Assembly: GCA_029265085.1 (NCBI GenBank)
Contig: JAJUJY010000048.1
Span: 1-26,424 of the forward strand
Length of the DNA stretch: 26,424 bases
Direction: 5' to 3'
Source of the DNA: Chloroflexota bacterium
GTDB lineage: Bacteria > Chloroflexota > Anaerolineae > Anaerolineales > Anaerolineaceae
A program made the position numbers and the translations under genes. The notes under the pieces are model-generated. The model did not search any database. It was not told the DNA's origin and worked only from the letters and a program-made list of their open reading frames with translations. Numbering within the stretch: the stretch's first letter is position 1; each line of letters opens with the position of its first letter. This document shows positions 1-7,887 of the stretch, piece after piece.

Positions 1-2
1 CG

Positions 3-752
3 GTCCAACTTATAGAAGGGAAAACCTCCCCACTGGCTGAAAAACTTTACCAGACACAGCCTTCCAATATTTCAGGGTACGGGAAGCCGGTTATGTTTTC
101 TGGCGGTATTGGGTATTATTATTACCAACCAATCTCTTTGAACAGCGTAGCGAATGTTTGCATTCATGGTGATATCGGACCTTTGTTAGCACAAAGCATA
201 CGCGAAAATGAACAAATTCGTAAATACACCATAATCCGACCTTCAGAAACCCAAAGAGCCACTGTGCTGGGTGCAAGCTCACAAACTTTAACCTTGTCAG
301 GATCTACAATATGGGCGGATCAGGCGATTTTACCGTTGAAAAATGTTCCGGTTATTCGGCCAGTTCTGAATGGCTCCTCTCAATCGCCATCTGTAATTGC
401 AGAATCCATTCGACTGGCGTTACAGCGCTGGGATTTAGAAGTGGCAACTGATCCATTTGCAATTTCTCTAGCGGTCGAACAATCTTTAGATTATCCACAA
501 TTGCTCCAATTAGCGAATGGGTTAGATCAATTTTCTCGGATTCTCCCCTCTTCCAAACCAATAATTGTGATCATTAAACGGGATTACGCTCAAGTATTGG
601 GGCAAACCTTAAAAGGTTTGGTTGGAACCCGACCACTATTGGTTATTGATCAGGTAGGGCTTGAAGAAGGCGATTATATTGATATTGGCACCCCTTTAAT
701 GGATGGTCGCGTTGTTCCCCTTGTTGTCAAAACTCTTATCTTTTTTCATTAG
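3..752 (+). CDS. eutA: Ethanolamine ammonia-lyase reactivating factor EutA, C-terminal part (5' truncated by window)
   Basis: EutA is the ATP-dependent factor that exchanges damaged cobalamin out of ethanolamine ammonia-lyase (EutBC). The open frame runs from the window edge (first complete codon at 3) to a TAG at 750-752, about 249 residues, roughly the C-terminal half of the usual ~470 aa. The segment reading PVMFSGGIGYYYY at its start matches the glycine-rich nucleotide-binding motif of EutA. The C-terminal stretch with DYIDIGTPLMDGRVVPLVVKTLIF is typical of the family's end. The ATG at 93 is internal, because the same frame is open and EutA-like upstream of it. eutB follows 13 bp after the stop. 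Identity rests on motifs plus the eutB/eutC context; I am confident in it. Confidence 0.9.
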   Translation, partial: VQLIEGKTSPLAEKLYQTQPSNISGYGKPVMFSGGIGYYYYQPISLNSVANVCIHGDIGPLLAQSIRENEQIRKYTIIRPSETQRATVLGASSQTLTLSGSTIWADQAILPLKNVPVIRPVLNGSSQSPSVIAESIRLALQRWDLEVATDPFAISLAVEQSLDYPQLLQLANGLDQFSRILPSSKPIIVIIKRDYAQVLGQTLKGLVGTRPLLVIDQVGLEEGDYIDIGTPLMDGRVVPLVVKTLIFFH

Positions 753-765
753 GTGTAAGATACAC

Positions 766-2133
766 ATGCTGCTGCGCACCCGATTATTTGGTAAACAATA
801 TGAATTCCCGGATCTGCGGATATTAATGGGAAAAGCCAATGAGGAAAAATCCGGAGATCGTTTGGCTGAGGTTGCTGCTGAAACAACCGCAGAACGTGCT
901 GCTGCAAAACTGGTGCTGGCAGAAGTACCATTATGGACGCTTCGAGAAAATCCTGTTGCGCCTTATGATCAGGATGAAGTCACCCGTGTGATCCAAGATG
1001 CCGTAAACGAAACCATTTATGCGGAAATTAAGAATTGGACTGTTGGAGAATTACGAGAGTGGTTGCTATCTGAGTCCACAAACGGTGACCAAATTCAGCG
1101 CATCTCCAATGGGTTAACATCTGAGATGATTGCAGCAGTTACCAAACTCATGTCGAACATGGATTTGGTTTATGCCGCCTCAAAAATTCGCGTAATTAGG
1201 CATTGCGTCAACACGATTGGCCTCTCTGGAACCCTTTCTTCTCGCCTCCAACCCAACCATCCAACAGATTCTCCTGAAGGTATTCGGGCGGAAATCTATG
1301 AAGGGCTTTCTTATGGATGCGGAGATTCGGTAATTGGTATCAATCCAGTGGATGATAGTTATGCCTCCGTTGCCCGACTACTAGATATGACCTATGACAT
1401 TGTCAAAACCTGGGAAATTCCAACGCAAACCTGTGTATTAGCCCATGTAACCACACAAATGCGGTGTATGCAAGCGGGGTCCCCTGTGGGATTAGTGTTT
1501 CAATCTATTTGCGGCTCTCAAAAGGGCAATGATTCTTTTGGAATTTCAGTTGGCATGCTGGACGAAGCCTTTGCATTGGCCAAGAAATATTGTTACCCTG
1601 CCGGGCCAAATTACATGTATTTTGAAACAGGTCAGGGATCGGCCTTATCGGCAAATGCCCATCATGGTTGGGATCAATTGACGCTTGAAGCCAGGAATTA
1701 CGGACTGGCTAAAAAATATGAACCTTTTCAGGTCAACACAGTTGTCGGGTTCATAGGACCGGAATATTTATACAATACAGAGCAAATTCACCGCGCAGGT
1801 CTTGAAGATCACTTCATGGGTAAATTGACCGGTATTTCAATGGGTTGCGATGTTTGTTATACCAATCATGCCAGGACAGACCAAAACAACAGTGAAAATT
1901 TAGCCATTTTATTAACTGCAGCAGGTTGTAATTACTTTATGGCCGTGCCAATGGCGGATGACTCGATGTTATCCTACCAATCAACCTCTTATCATGATAC
2001 CGCCTCATTACGGCGAATTTTCAACCTTAAACCAGCTCCTGAATTTGAAACCTGGCTGGAATCTATTGGAATTATGAAACAAGGTCGATTAACCGAAAAA
2101 GCCGGCGATCCGACCTTGTTCCTGTCCCGGTGA
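766..2133 (+). CDS. eutB: Ethanolamine ammonia-lyase large subunit EutB
   Basis: EutB is the catalytic TIM-barrel subunit of adenosylcobalamin-dependent ethanolamine ammonia-lyase, which converts ethanolamine to acetaldehyde and ammonia inside the microcompartment. The protein is 455 aa, matching the family (~453). It is co-linear with E. coli EutB from the first residues (LFGKQYEF, KANEEKSGD) through LAHVTTQM, FETGQGSALSA, GFIGPEYLYN, the Cys-containing SMGCDVCYTNHA and the terminal GRLTEKAGDPTLF. I chose the ATG at 766 because it matches the conserved N-terminus. A longer frame opens at 703 but only adds residues overlapping eutA. The ribosome site is modest: AGGTG lies at 751-755, overlapping the eutA stop, which suggests translational coupling. 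Confidence 0.98.
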   Translation: MLLRTRLFGKQYEFPDLRILMGKANEEKSGDRLAEVAAETTAERAAAKLVLAEVPLWTLRENPVAPYDQDEVTRVIQDAVNETIYAEIKNWTVGELREWLLSESTNGDQIQRISNGLTSEMIAAVTKLMSNMDLVYAASKIRVIRHCVNTIGLSGTLSSRLQPNHPTDSPEGIRAEIYEGLSYGCGDSVIGINPVDDSYASVARLLDMTYDIVKTWEIPTQTCVLAHVTTQMRCMQAGSPVGLVFQSICGSQKGNDSFGISVGMLDEAFALAKKYCYPAGPNYMYFETGQGSALSANAHHGWDQLTLEARNYGLAKKYEPFQVNTVVGFIGPEYLYNTEQIHRAGLEDHFMGKLTGISMGCDVCYTNHARTDQNNSENLAILLTAAGCNYFMAVPMADDSMLSYQSTSYHDTASLRRIFNLKPAPEFETWLESIGIMKQGRLTEKAGDPTLFLSR

Positions 2134-2140
2134 GGCAGTG

Positions 2141-3127
2141 ATGGAAGAAGATCGATTAGAAACCCTCATTAATTCAGTAGTGAAGGAACTGATTGCAGCT
2201 GGTGCCGTTCAAAACACCGCAATCCCTCCTTCCATTTCAGCACCACCACCTCCGGCTGCGTTGCCTATAAAACCCCCTTTTGAAGAAAATAAATCGGTAT
2301 CACCAGTTAAAACTTTACAACAGCATCCAACCCAAAATACTGAACTGGTCATTGATTTGCCAGACCCAACCACCCCCGAAGAACGGAATCGCCCGGGAAT
2401 ATCAAATCCTTTCGATCCAGATGGATTGACAGCCCTGATGGAAACGACCACAGCACGCATTGGCGTGGGTCGTGCTGGCCCAAGATCAAAAACCAATTCG
2501 CTTTTACTGTTCCAAAGCGATCTAGCTGTTACGCAAGATGCATTACTCCGGGATGTAGATCCTGATCTGCTGAAGGAATTTAAATTATTTTCAGTACAAA
2601 CCTGTATTACCAACGGGAAACAAGAATATTTACTTCGCCCTGATTTAGGCCGCCAGTTAAGCACGGAAGCGAAAAAAATCATTTCGGAACGCTGCACAAA
2701 AAAGCCAAATATTCAGGTATGTATAGGGGATGGATTAAGTGCTGCAGCAATCGAAGCAAATCTCCGAAAAATTTTTCCTGTGCTTCAAGCTGGCTGCAAA
2801 ACAGCCAATCTATCTTTTGGCACACCATTTTTTATTCAATATTGCCGGGTTGGTGTCATGAATGATATCGGTGACATCATCCAGCCTGATGTATTGATTT
2901 TACTGATTGGAGAACGTCCTGGGCTAGGCCGTGCGGACTCGATGAGCGCTTATATGGCCTATCACCCACAAAATGGCCACACTGATGCGGAACGGGACGT
3001 TATATGTAACATCTATGATGGCGGGGGGACAAATCCTTTGGAAGCAGGCGCATACGCCCTGCAAGTAGCCCAAAAGATGATCCGCCAGCAAGCCTCCGGT
3101 GTGAAACTTAAAATCATGGAATCATAA
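2141..3127 (+). CDS. eutC: Ethanolamine ammonia-lyase small subunit EutC with N-terminal targeting helix
   Basis: EutC is the partner subunit of EutB and helps bind adenosylcobalamin. The catalytic part starts near residue 95 and carries the conserved RIGVGRAGPR, a VCIGDGLSAAAIEAN stretch, GERPGLGRADSMSAYMAY and GGTNPLEAGAYAL, all family signatures. The protein is 328 aa, longer than the ~295 aa enterobacterial form. The extra length is an N-terminal amphipathic helix (about residues 3-20, DRLETLINSVVKELIAAG) followed by a proline-rich linker (residues ~28-45). That layout is the classic encapsulation peptide for shell interiors. The ATG at 2141 is preceded by GAGG overlapping the eutB stop; an in-frame GTG at 2138 is an equally placed alternative. 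Confidence 0.97.
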   Translation: MEEDRLETLINSVVKELIAAGAVQNTAIPPSISAPPPPAALPIKPPFEENKSVSPVKTLQQHPTQNTELVIDLPDPTTPEERNRPGISNPFDPDGLTALMETTTARIGVGRAGPRSKTNSLLLFQSDLAVTQDALLRDVDPDLLKEFKLFSVQTCITNGKQEYLLRPDLGRQLSTEAKKIISERCTKKPNIQVCIGDGLSAAAIEANLRKIFPVLQAGCKTANLSFGTPFFIQYCRVGVMNDIGDIIQPDVLILLIGERPGLGRADSMSAYMAYHPQNGHTDAERDVICNIYDGGGTNPLEAGAYALQVAQKMIRQQASGVKLKIMES

Positions 3128-3140
3128 GGGAGGTTATCCA

Positions 3141-3797
3141 ATGGCAATTCTAGATCCTATCAAAGCAAAACCATTAGCTGTGCGCTTGATATCTCAAGTA
3201 GCACCCGACTATGCTCGCGTATTGGGCCTACGCCCCAATCAACGCAGTTTGGGAATACTTACAGCCGACAATGATGATGCTACCTATGTTTCGATTGATG
3301 AAGCCACCAAAAAAGCAGAAGTAGAAGTAATCTATGCGAAATCTTTCTACGCAGGGGCAAAACATTCCTCGGGTTTGCTATCAGGCGAAATTATTGCCAT
3401 GTTGGCTGGCCCGGATCCGGCAGAGGTTCGTTCTGGATTGGACGCAGCAGTTGATTATCTATCCACCAAGGCTTTATGGTACTCAGCCAATGACGATGAC
3501 TCAATCGCGTTCTTTCCTCATGTTATCTCTCAAACCGGGTCATATCTATCAAAGATTTGTAATATTCCCATAAAATCTCCTATTGCTTATTTAATTGCTC
3601 CACCTCTTGAAGGCTGTTTAGCCTTAGACGCAGCGCTGAAAGCCGCTGATGTTGAAATTGTTTCATATACTGCCCCACCGTCCGAGACAAATTTCATGGG
3701 AGCAATATTAACTGGTGAACAATCTGCCTGTGAGGCTGCTGCTTTAGCCTTTCAAGACATGGTTTTAGATGTAGCACGTCGCCCTTTGTTTTATTAA
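3141..3797 (+). CDS. eutL: Microcompartment shell trimer protein EutL (tandem BMC domains)
   Basis: EutL is a two-BMC-domain shell protein forming pseudohexameric trimers whose central pore can gate and bind ethanolamine. The 218-aa length equals the family's (~219). Matching segments include LGLRPNQRSLGILTADNDDATYVSIDEATKKA, the GPDPAEVRSGLDA helix, the SQTGSYLS motif, PIAYLIAPPLEGCLALDAALKAADVEIV and the C-terminal PPSETNFMGAILTGEQSAC segment; these run in the same order as in Salmonella EutL. The start follows an excellent AGGGAGG site 13 bp after eutC, consistent with the same transcript. Assignment is essentially certain from sequence pattern. Confidence 0.97.
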   Translation: MAILDPIKAKPLAVRLISQVAPDYARVLGLRPNQRSLGILTADNDDATYVSIDEATKKAEVEVIYAKSFYAGAKHSSGLLSGEIIAMLAGPDPAEVRSGLDAAVDYLSTKALWYSANDDDSIAFFPHVISQTGSYLSKICNIPIKSPIAYLIAPPLEGCLALDAALKAADVEIVSYTAPPSETNFMGAILTGEQSACEAAALAFQDMVLDVARRPLFY

Positions 3798-3810
3798 CCG
3801 CGAGGACATC

Positions 3811-5289
3811 ATGAGTGAATTCGACGCAGACCTCATATCGATTCAAGAAGCCAGACAATTAGCCCTGGCGGCAAAAAAAGCCCAGGAACAATGGGCACAT
3901 GCATCCCAGGAAGAGGTGGATCGTGTTTGTGCAGCCATGGCTGAGGCCGGATCTAGTGCTGCTGAACGTTTAGGCAGGATGGCACACGAAGAGACTGGTT
4001 ATGGGGTCCCTGAACATAAAACATTAAAAAATCAACTTTGTTCGCGCATTTTGTGGGAAACGATTCGAGACGAAAAAACCGTTGGGGTAATTCGCCGCGA
4101 TCCTTCCAGGGGATTAATCCAAATTGCCTTACCGATGGGTGTAATTGCGGCATTGGTGCCGTCCACCAACCCCACATCCACCGCGATGTTTAAAAGTATG
4201 ATTGCGGTCAAAGCGCGTAACGGAATCATTGTGACACCCCACCCATCTGCTGCGCGCAGCACATTCGAAGCAACTCGAACTATTGCAGAAGCCGCAGAGC
4301 GAGCAGGTGCTCCTAAAGGGTTGATCAGCTGTATGTCAGCCATTAATTTGCAAGGTACCAACGAATTGATGAAGCACAAATCGGTTTCATTAATTTTAGC
4401 AACAGGGGGAACTGCGATGGTGCGTGCTGCCCACTCCGTTGGAAAACCTGCCTATGGTGTTGGACCAGGGAACGTACCCTGTTATATAGATCGAAGCGCT
4501 GACCTTGCCAAAGCGGCAAAATACCTGGTCGCCAGCAAATCCTTTGATTTTTCAGTGATCTGTGCTACCGAGCAAGCAGCTGTGGTTGATAAGCCCGTTG
4601 CAGAGGCGTTTGCTCGCCAAATGACCGCTGAAGGAGCCTATTTTGTTTCTGAAGGTGAAGCTGATAAGCTAAGAAAAGCATTGTTCTTCCCGGATGGATC
4701 GATCAATGCAAAATCAGTCGGGAAGTCACCCCAGGTTTTAGCGCAGATGGCTGGTTTTGAAGTACCTCCGCAAGCACGCATTCTGGTTGCCCGCCTTAAT
4801 CTTGTTGGTCCTTCCGAACCTCTCTCCCGCGAGAAATTAACCACTGTTCTAGGCTGGTATGAAGTCAATGATTGGAAAGAGGGATGCCAGCGTTGCATTG
4901 AATTGATCCGTTTTGGCGGTGCTGGACATTCCGTGGCGTTGCACGCACAAGACGAAAATGTCATACTATCCTTTGGCTTAGAGAAGCCAGTCCACCGCAT
5001 TGTAGTAAACACAATGAGTTCGCTCGGTGGTGTAGGCATGACCACGGGATTGCCCCCCAGCATGACCCTCGGACCTGGAGGTGTGGGCGGGGCAATCACA
5101 GGTGACAATATAACTGTCCACCATTTATATACAATTAAAAACCTTGCGTACGAAATTAATCCACCCCCTCCAACTGCTCTTAAAAGTGTTGCAGCACCAG
5201 GAGGAATAACGCTAACCACTCAAAGCACAAGGGAAGACACGGTTGAATTCATTGTTCAACGCGTTTTAGCCGAATTAAAATCAAAGTAA
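3811..5289 (+). CDS. eutE: CoA-acylating acetaldehyde dehydrogenase, EutE type, with C-terminal encapsulation-like tail
   Basis: The enzyme oxidises acetaldehyde with NAD and CoA to acetyl-CoA inside the compartment. It is a 492-aa aldehyde dehydrogenase-superfamily protein with VPSTNPTSTAMFKSMIA (residues ~117-133), the glycine-rich LATGGTAMVRAA (~197-208), GVGPGNVPCYID (~216-227) and the catalytic cysteine Cys251 in the context DFSVICATEQ, as in acylating enzymes. C-terminal GLPPSMTLGPGGVGG is also typical. Compared with enterobacterial EutE there is no N-terminal targeting helix. Instead a flexible segment (residues ~455-473) leads to an amphipathic helix at the very end (EDTVEFIVQRVLAELKSK), which looks like a C-terminal encapsulation peptide. 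GAGG lies 8 bp upstream of the ATG. PduP-like aldehyde specificity cannot be excluded, but the neighbours argue for acetaldehyde. Confidence 0.93.
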   Translation: MSEFDADLISIQEARQLALAAKKAQEQWAHASQEEVDRVCAAMAEAGSSAAERLGRMAHEETGYGVPEHKTLKNQLCSRILWETIRDEKTVGVIRRDPSRGLIQIALPMGVIAALVPSTNPTSTAMFKSMIAVKARNGIIVTPHPSAARSTFEATRTIAEAAERAGAPKGLISCMSAINLQGTNELMKHKSVSLILATGGTAMVRAAHSVGKPAYGVGPGNVPCYIDRSADLAKAAKYLVASKSFDFSVICATEQAAVVDKPVAEAFARQMTAEGAYFVSEGEADKLRKALFFPDGSINAKSVGKSPQVLAQMAGFEVPPQARILVARLNLVGPSEPLSREKLTTVLGWYEVNDWKEGCQRCIELIRFGGAGHSVALHAQDENVILSFGLEKPVHRIVVNTMSSLGGVGMTTGLPPSMTLGPGGVGGAITGDNITVHHLYTIKNLAYEINPPPPTALKSVAAPGGITLTTQSTREDTVEFIVQRVLAELKSK

Positions 5290-5314
5290 ATCTATCATTT
5301 AATTGGAGGATCAC

Positions 5315-5632
5315 ATGGCAGAACTATCACTTATCGCATTAGGAATGGTTGAAACCAAAGGGCTAGTTGCCGCAATTGAAGCTGCAGACGCTATGGTAAA
5401 AGCCGCAAATGTTTCCTTAATTGGCTCTGAATATGTTGGAGGTGGCTTAGTCACTGTTATGGTGCGCGGTGACGTAGGTGCGGTAAAAGCTGCAACTGAT
5501 GCAGGCGCAGCTGCCGCGAAGCGTGTTGGCGAACTTGTTTCGGTGCACGTCATTCCACGCCCCGATTCTGCAGTTGAAATGATTCTCCCACAAAAATCCA
5601 AAGGTGCTTTTGGCGGCCGCAATCAGGGTTAA
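5315..5632 (+). CDS. eutM: Microcompartment hexameric shell protein EutM (BMC-H)
   Basis: This is a single BMC-domain shell hexamer, the bulk facet protein. Residues 7-90 follow EutM/PduA closely: [21 protein letters not shown], then [21 protein letters not shown] with the Gly-Gly-Gly pore loop, then [26 protein letters not shown]. The protein is 105 aa, with a short polar, glycine-rich C-terminal tail after the core. The ATG at 5315 is preceded by GGAGG with a 6-bp gap; an in-frame TTG at 5303 lies upstream of this site and is unlikely to be used. The gene sits 25 bp after eutE and 25 bp before eutT. Confidence 0.96.
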   Translation: MAELSLIALGMVETKGLVAAIEAADAMVKAANVSLIGSEYVGGGLVTVMVRGDVGAVKAATDAGAAAAKRVGELVSVHVIPRPDSAVEMILPQKSKGAFGGRNQG

Positions 5633-5657
5633 TTTCTGAACAGCCTATAAATTTTCA

Positions 5658-6404
5658 ATGATTTTAACAGAAGCTGAATTACGCGCTTTATATCAGAACG
5701 GAAAACGGCATTTACCGGAGTTTCCCGAAGGGACTCGGTTTACTCCGGCTGCTTTGGATTTTCTGCATAGCATTCAGTGCGATAAATCATCAGAAAAGGC
5801 GCCTTCTGCTGCTGATAATAAGTCAACACAAAGCTGGGATCATCCCGGCAGCTTCACGATCGACCCATCGGGAAAATTTTCCATTAATTCTGGCCCAAAA
5901 CCCGATACGATTACCCAATTGGATAGTAAAAGTTTTGGCTCAAAAAATGATCCCAAAATTATATTACGTGGGCGATTAGATACTTTAAATGCCTGTTTCT
6001 TACTGACAGCAAGTCATGCAAGAAAACAAAATTTAAACGAAATCGCTGCAATGATCGACACCCTTGGTGCTTACTGCAGGGAAATTCTAAGCGCTGAATA
6101 TCATAATCGCCCACCCATGCCAATCCAGCTTGCCGGTCTTGATGAACAGGCAATTCACAAAATATCACATGAGCCCGAACAAATATTTTACCAATCTCAT
6201 TTAGAGCCAACTTCTTCTTCTCCAGAACTCTTGCTTTGGTTGAATTGGCTGCGCGCCGAATCCCGTGAAGTTGAATTGTGTGCGATCCCACTCAACAGAA
6301 TGGATCTTATACATGCATTGAATCGATTAAGTGCTGCGATATACGTCATTGAATGTATCTATAATCAAGCAGTTTCGATCCATCGCCAGCCAGGAGCAGC
6401 ATAA
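5658..6404 (+). CDS. eutT: Cobalamin adenosyltransferase EutT, lacking the Cys-rich metal motif
   Basis: EutT adenosylates cob(I)alamin, supplying the cofactor of EutBC. The 248-aa protein has an N-terminal module (residues 1-40) of the ITEAELR...GTRFTPAALDFL type seen in EutT and EutQ. A variable linker follows, then the adenosyltransferase helical domain from about residue 100: RGRLDTLNACFLLTA, AMIDTLGAYCREILSAEY, RPPMPIQLAGLDEQAIHKISH and LNRLSAAIYVIECI near the end. The enterobacterial HX11CCX2C metal-binding motif, expected between the two domains, is absent; residues ~45-100 contain no cysteine. This matches the metal-independent EutT class described from Listeria and other Firmicutes, as I recall it. 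No clear Shine-Dalgarno precedes the ATG. The stop overlaps the eutJ start (TAATG). Confidence 0.88.
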   Translation: MILTEAELRALYQNGKRHLPEFPEGTRFTPAALDFLHSIQCDKSSEKAPSAADNKSTQSWDHPGSFTIDPSGKFSINSGPKPDTITQLDSKSFGSKNDPKIILRGRLDTLNACFLLTASHARKQNLNEIAAMIDTLGAYCREILSAEYHNRPPMPIQLAGLDEQAIHKISHEPEQIFYQSHLEPTSSSPELLLWLNWLRAESREVELCAIPLNRMDLIHALNRLSAAIYVIECIYNQAVSIHRQPGAA

Positions 6405-7264
6405 TGAACCAAAATACCATAAATCGGCTGGAAGAATTTCATCAGGTGATCAATGCGCCAGTTTCGCTCCAACCATCGCGCCCATTATCCCCCTCAAAGT
6501 ATTATGTTGGTGTTGATCTGGGCACGGCTACCGTTGTAATCAGCGTGTTAAACTCAGACCTTACCCCCATTGCTGGAGCATATCGGTATGCCCAGGTAGC
6601 CAGGGATGGTTTAGTTGTCGATTTCATTGGCGCAGTCGATATTTTGCGTGAATTAAAGCATCAAATCGAAAACCAAACTGGCATCGAATTAGATCAAGCC
6701 GCAAGCGCCTATCCCCCTGGCGTGCCCAATACGGAAGTACGAGCCACAGCGAATGTACTTGAAGCAGCGGGGTTCCATTGTGTAGGTCTGGTAGATGAAC
6801 CTACTGCAGCGAATTATGTTCTTGGCTTGCAGGCAGGCGCGATAGTAGATGTTGGTGGAGGTACAACAGGAATTGCCGTAATCCAGGAAGGAAAAGTGAT
6901 CCATACAGCCGATGAAGCAACTGGCGGTGTTCATTTTTCTTTAACTGTGGCAGGAGCATTAAGTATACCGTATGAAAAAGCTGAACTGATGAAAAGGAAT
7001 CCGCAAGAACAACCTCGCTTACTGCCTGTTGTTCGTCCAGTTATGGAAAAAGTAGCTGCAATTACTCAGAAAAATATTGAAGGTTATCCCATACAACAGG
7101 TTTTCCTGGTTGGCGGAACAAGCCAATTTTTCGCCATGGACAGCGTAGTAAGCCAGTACATCAATCTACCCGTACATGTGCCAGAACACGCAATGCTCGT
7201 TACCCCATTAGGAATTGCATACCATCATGCAGCCCTTGAGAGGAGTATTAATCATCATGGGTGA
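6404..7264 (+). CDS. eutJ: EutJ, Hsp70/actin-like ATPase of the ethanolamine microcompartment
   Basis: EutJ is an actin/Hsp70-fold protein encoded in eut operons, proposed to act as a chaperone or assembly factor; its exact role is not settled. The 286-aa protein shows the nucleotide-binding signatures in order: phosphate-1 GVDLGTATVV (residues ~34-43), the AYPPGVP and DEPTAAN connectors, phosphate-2 AIVDVGGGTTGIAV (~145-158) and the adenosine motif VFLVGGTSQF (~232-241). The C-terminal VTPLGIAYHHA also fits the family. The ATG overlaps the last base of eutT, and the gene overlaps the next by 8 bp, so translation is probably coupled. Family assignment is firm. Confidence 0.95.
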   Translation: MNQNTINRLEEFHQVINAPVSLQPSRPLSPSKYYVGVDLGTATVVISVLNSDLTPIAGAYRYAQVARDGLVVDFIGAVDILRELKHQIENQTGIELDQAASAYPPGVPNTEVRATANVLEAAGFHCVGLVDEPTAANYVLGLQAGAIVDVGGGTTGIAVIQEGKVIHTADEATGGVHFSLTVAGALSIPYEKAELMKRNPQEQPRLLPVVRPVMEKVAAITQKNIEGYPIQQVFLVGGTSQFFAMDSVVSQYINLPVHVPEHAMLVTPLGIAYHHAALERSINHHG

Positions 7265-7886
7265 TTCATTTCAATTACGCGTTTATTCATATCTAGACCG
7301 TATGCAGCCGCAATATGCGGCATTCGTTGGAACCATAACGCAAGGCGATTTGCCAACTGAAGGAATGGCAGCCCTGTACATTGAAGTAGCCCCAGGCAAT
7401 GAAGTTTTTCGACTGGTAGATATTGCCGTAAAAGGTACCGAAGCTCGTCCGGGTGCACAAATTGTAGAACGCGAATTTGGCATGTTTGAGGTCCATTCAC
7501 ACTCACAGGCTGAAGTTCTTGAAGCTGGCCGGATTGTTTTGGATAGACTTGGCTTAAATCCCAACGAACGTATCAAACCGTTTATCGCATCCTCACAGGT
7601 AATTACAAATGTTGATCCATATCAAGCCCAATTACTTAACCGGTTTCGGCGTGGATCGATGCTAGTTCCAGGCGAAACAATGTTGGTCCTGGAGGTTGCC
7701 CCGGCTGCATATATTAACTTCGCTGTAAATGAAGCTGAAAAAGGGGCTTCGATAAAATTGATTCACATTTCGTCGGTTGGTAGATTTGGCCGGATGTGGC
7801 TTTCAGGGTCTGAATCGGAAATATTGCAGGCGCGTGACGCTGCAGTAAGTGCACTAGAAGCCCTGGAGGGCATTGAAGGGCGGTAA
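7257..7886 (+). CDS. Tandem-domain microcompartment shell protein (BMC-T), second of the operon
   Basis: This is a 209-aa protein with two BMC folds, so it should form a trimeric pseudohexamer in the shell. Domain 1 covers about residues 33-95 (ALYIEVAPGNEVFRLVDIAVKG, then EFGMFEVHSHSQAEVLEAGRIVL). Domain 2 covers about 135-205 (MLVLEVAPAAYINFAVNEAEKG, then GRMWLSGSESEILQARDAAVSAL). The paired VAP strand-turn and the helix with alternating Ala mark the internal duplication. It differs clearly from EutL and from the PduB type, and has a ~30-residue N-terminal lead. I chose ATG 7257, inside the last codons of eutJ and after an AGGAG about 12 bp upstream. An in-frame upstream start at 7215 would overlap eutJ further and lacks support. 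I cannot assign a eut letter. Confidence 0.85.
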   Translation: MGDSFQLRVYSYLDRMQPQYAAFVGTITQGDLPTEGMAALYIEVAPGNEVFRLVDIAVKGTEARPGAQIVEREFGMFEVHSHSQAEVLEAGRIVLDRLGLNPNERIKPFIASSQVITNVDPYQAQLLNRFRRGSMLVPGETMLVLEVAPAAYINFAVNEAEKGASIKLIHISSVGRFGRMWLSGSESEILQARDAAVSALEALEGIEGR

Positions 7887-7887
7887 T

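Noticed and set aside
2209..2697. 162-codon minus-strand open frame inside eutC
   Set aside because: Antisense shadow of a firmly identified gene with no domain-like pattern.
4638..5219. 193-codon open frame on the minus strand
   Set aside because: It lies wholly inside eutE in antisense, is rich in Pro/Ser/Arg as shadow frames are, and lacks a ribosome site; eutE is clearly real.
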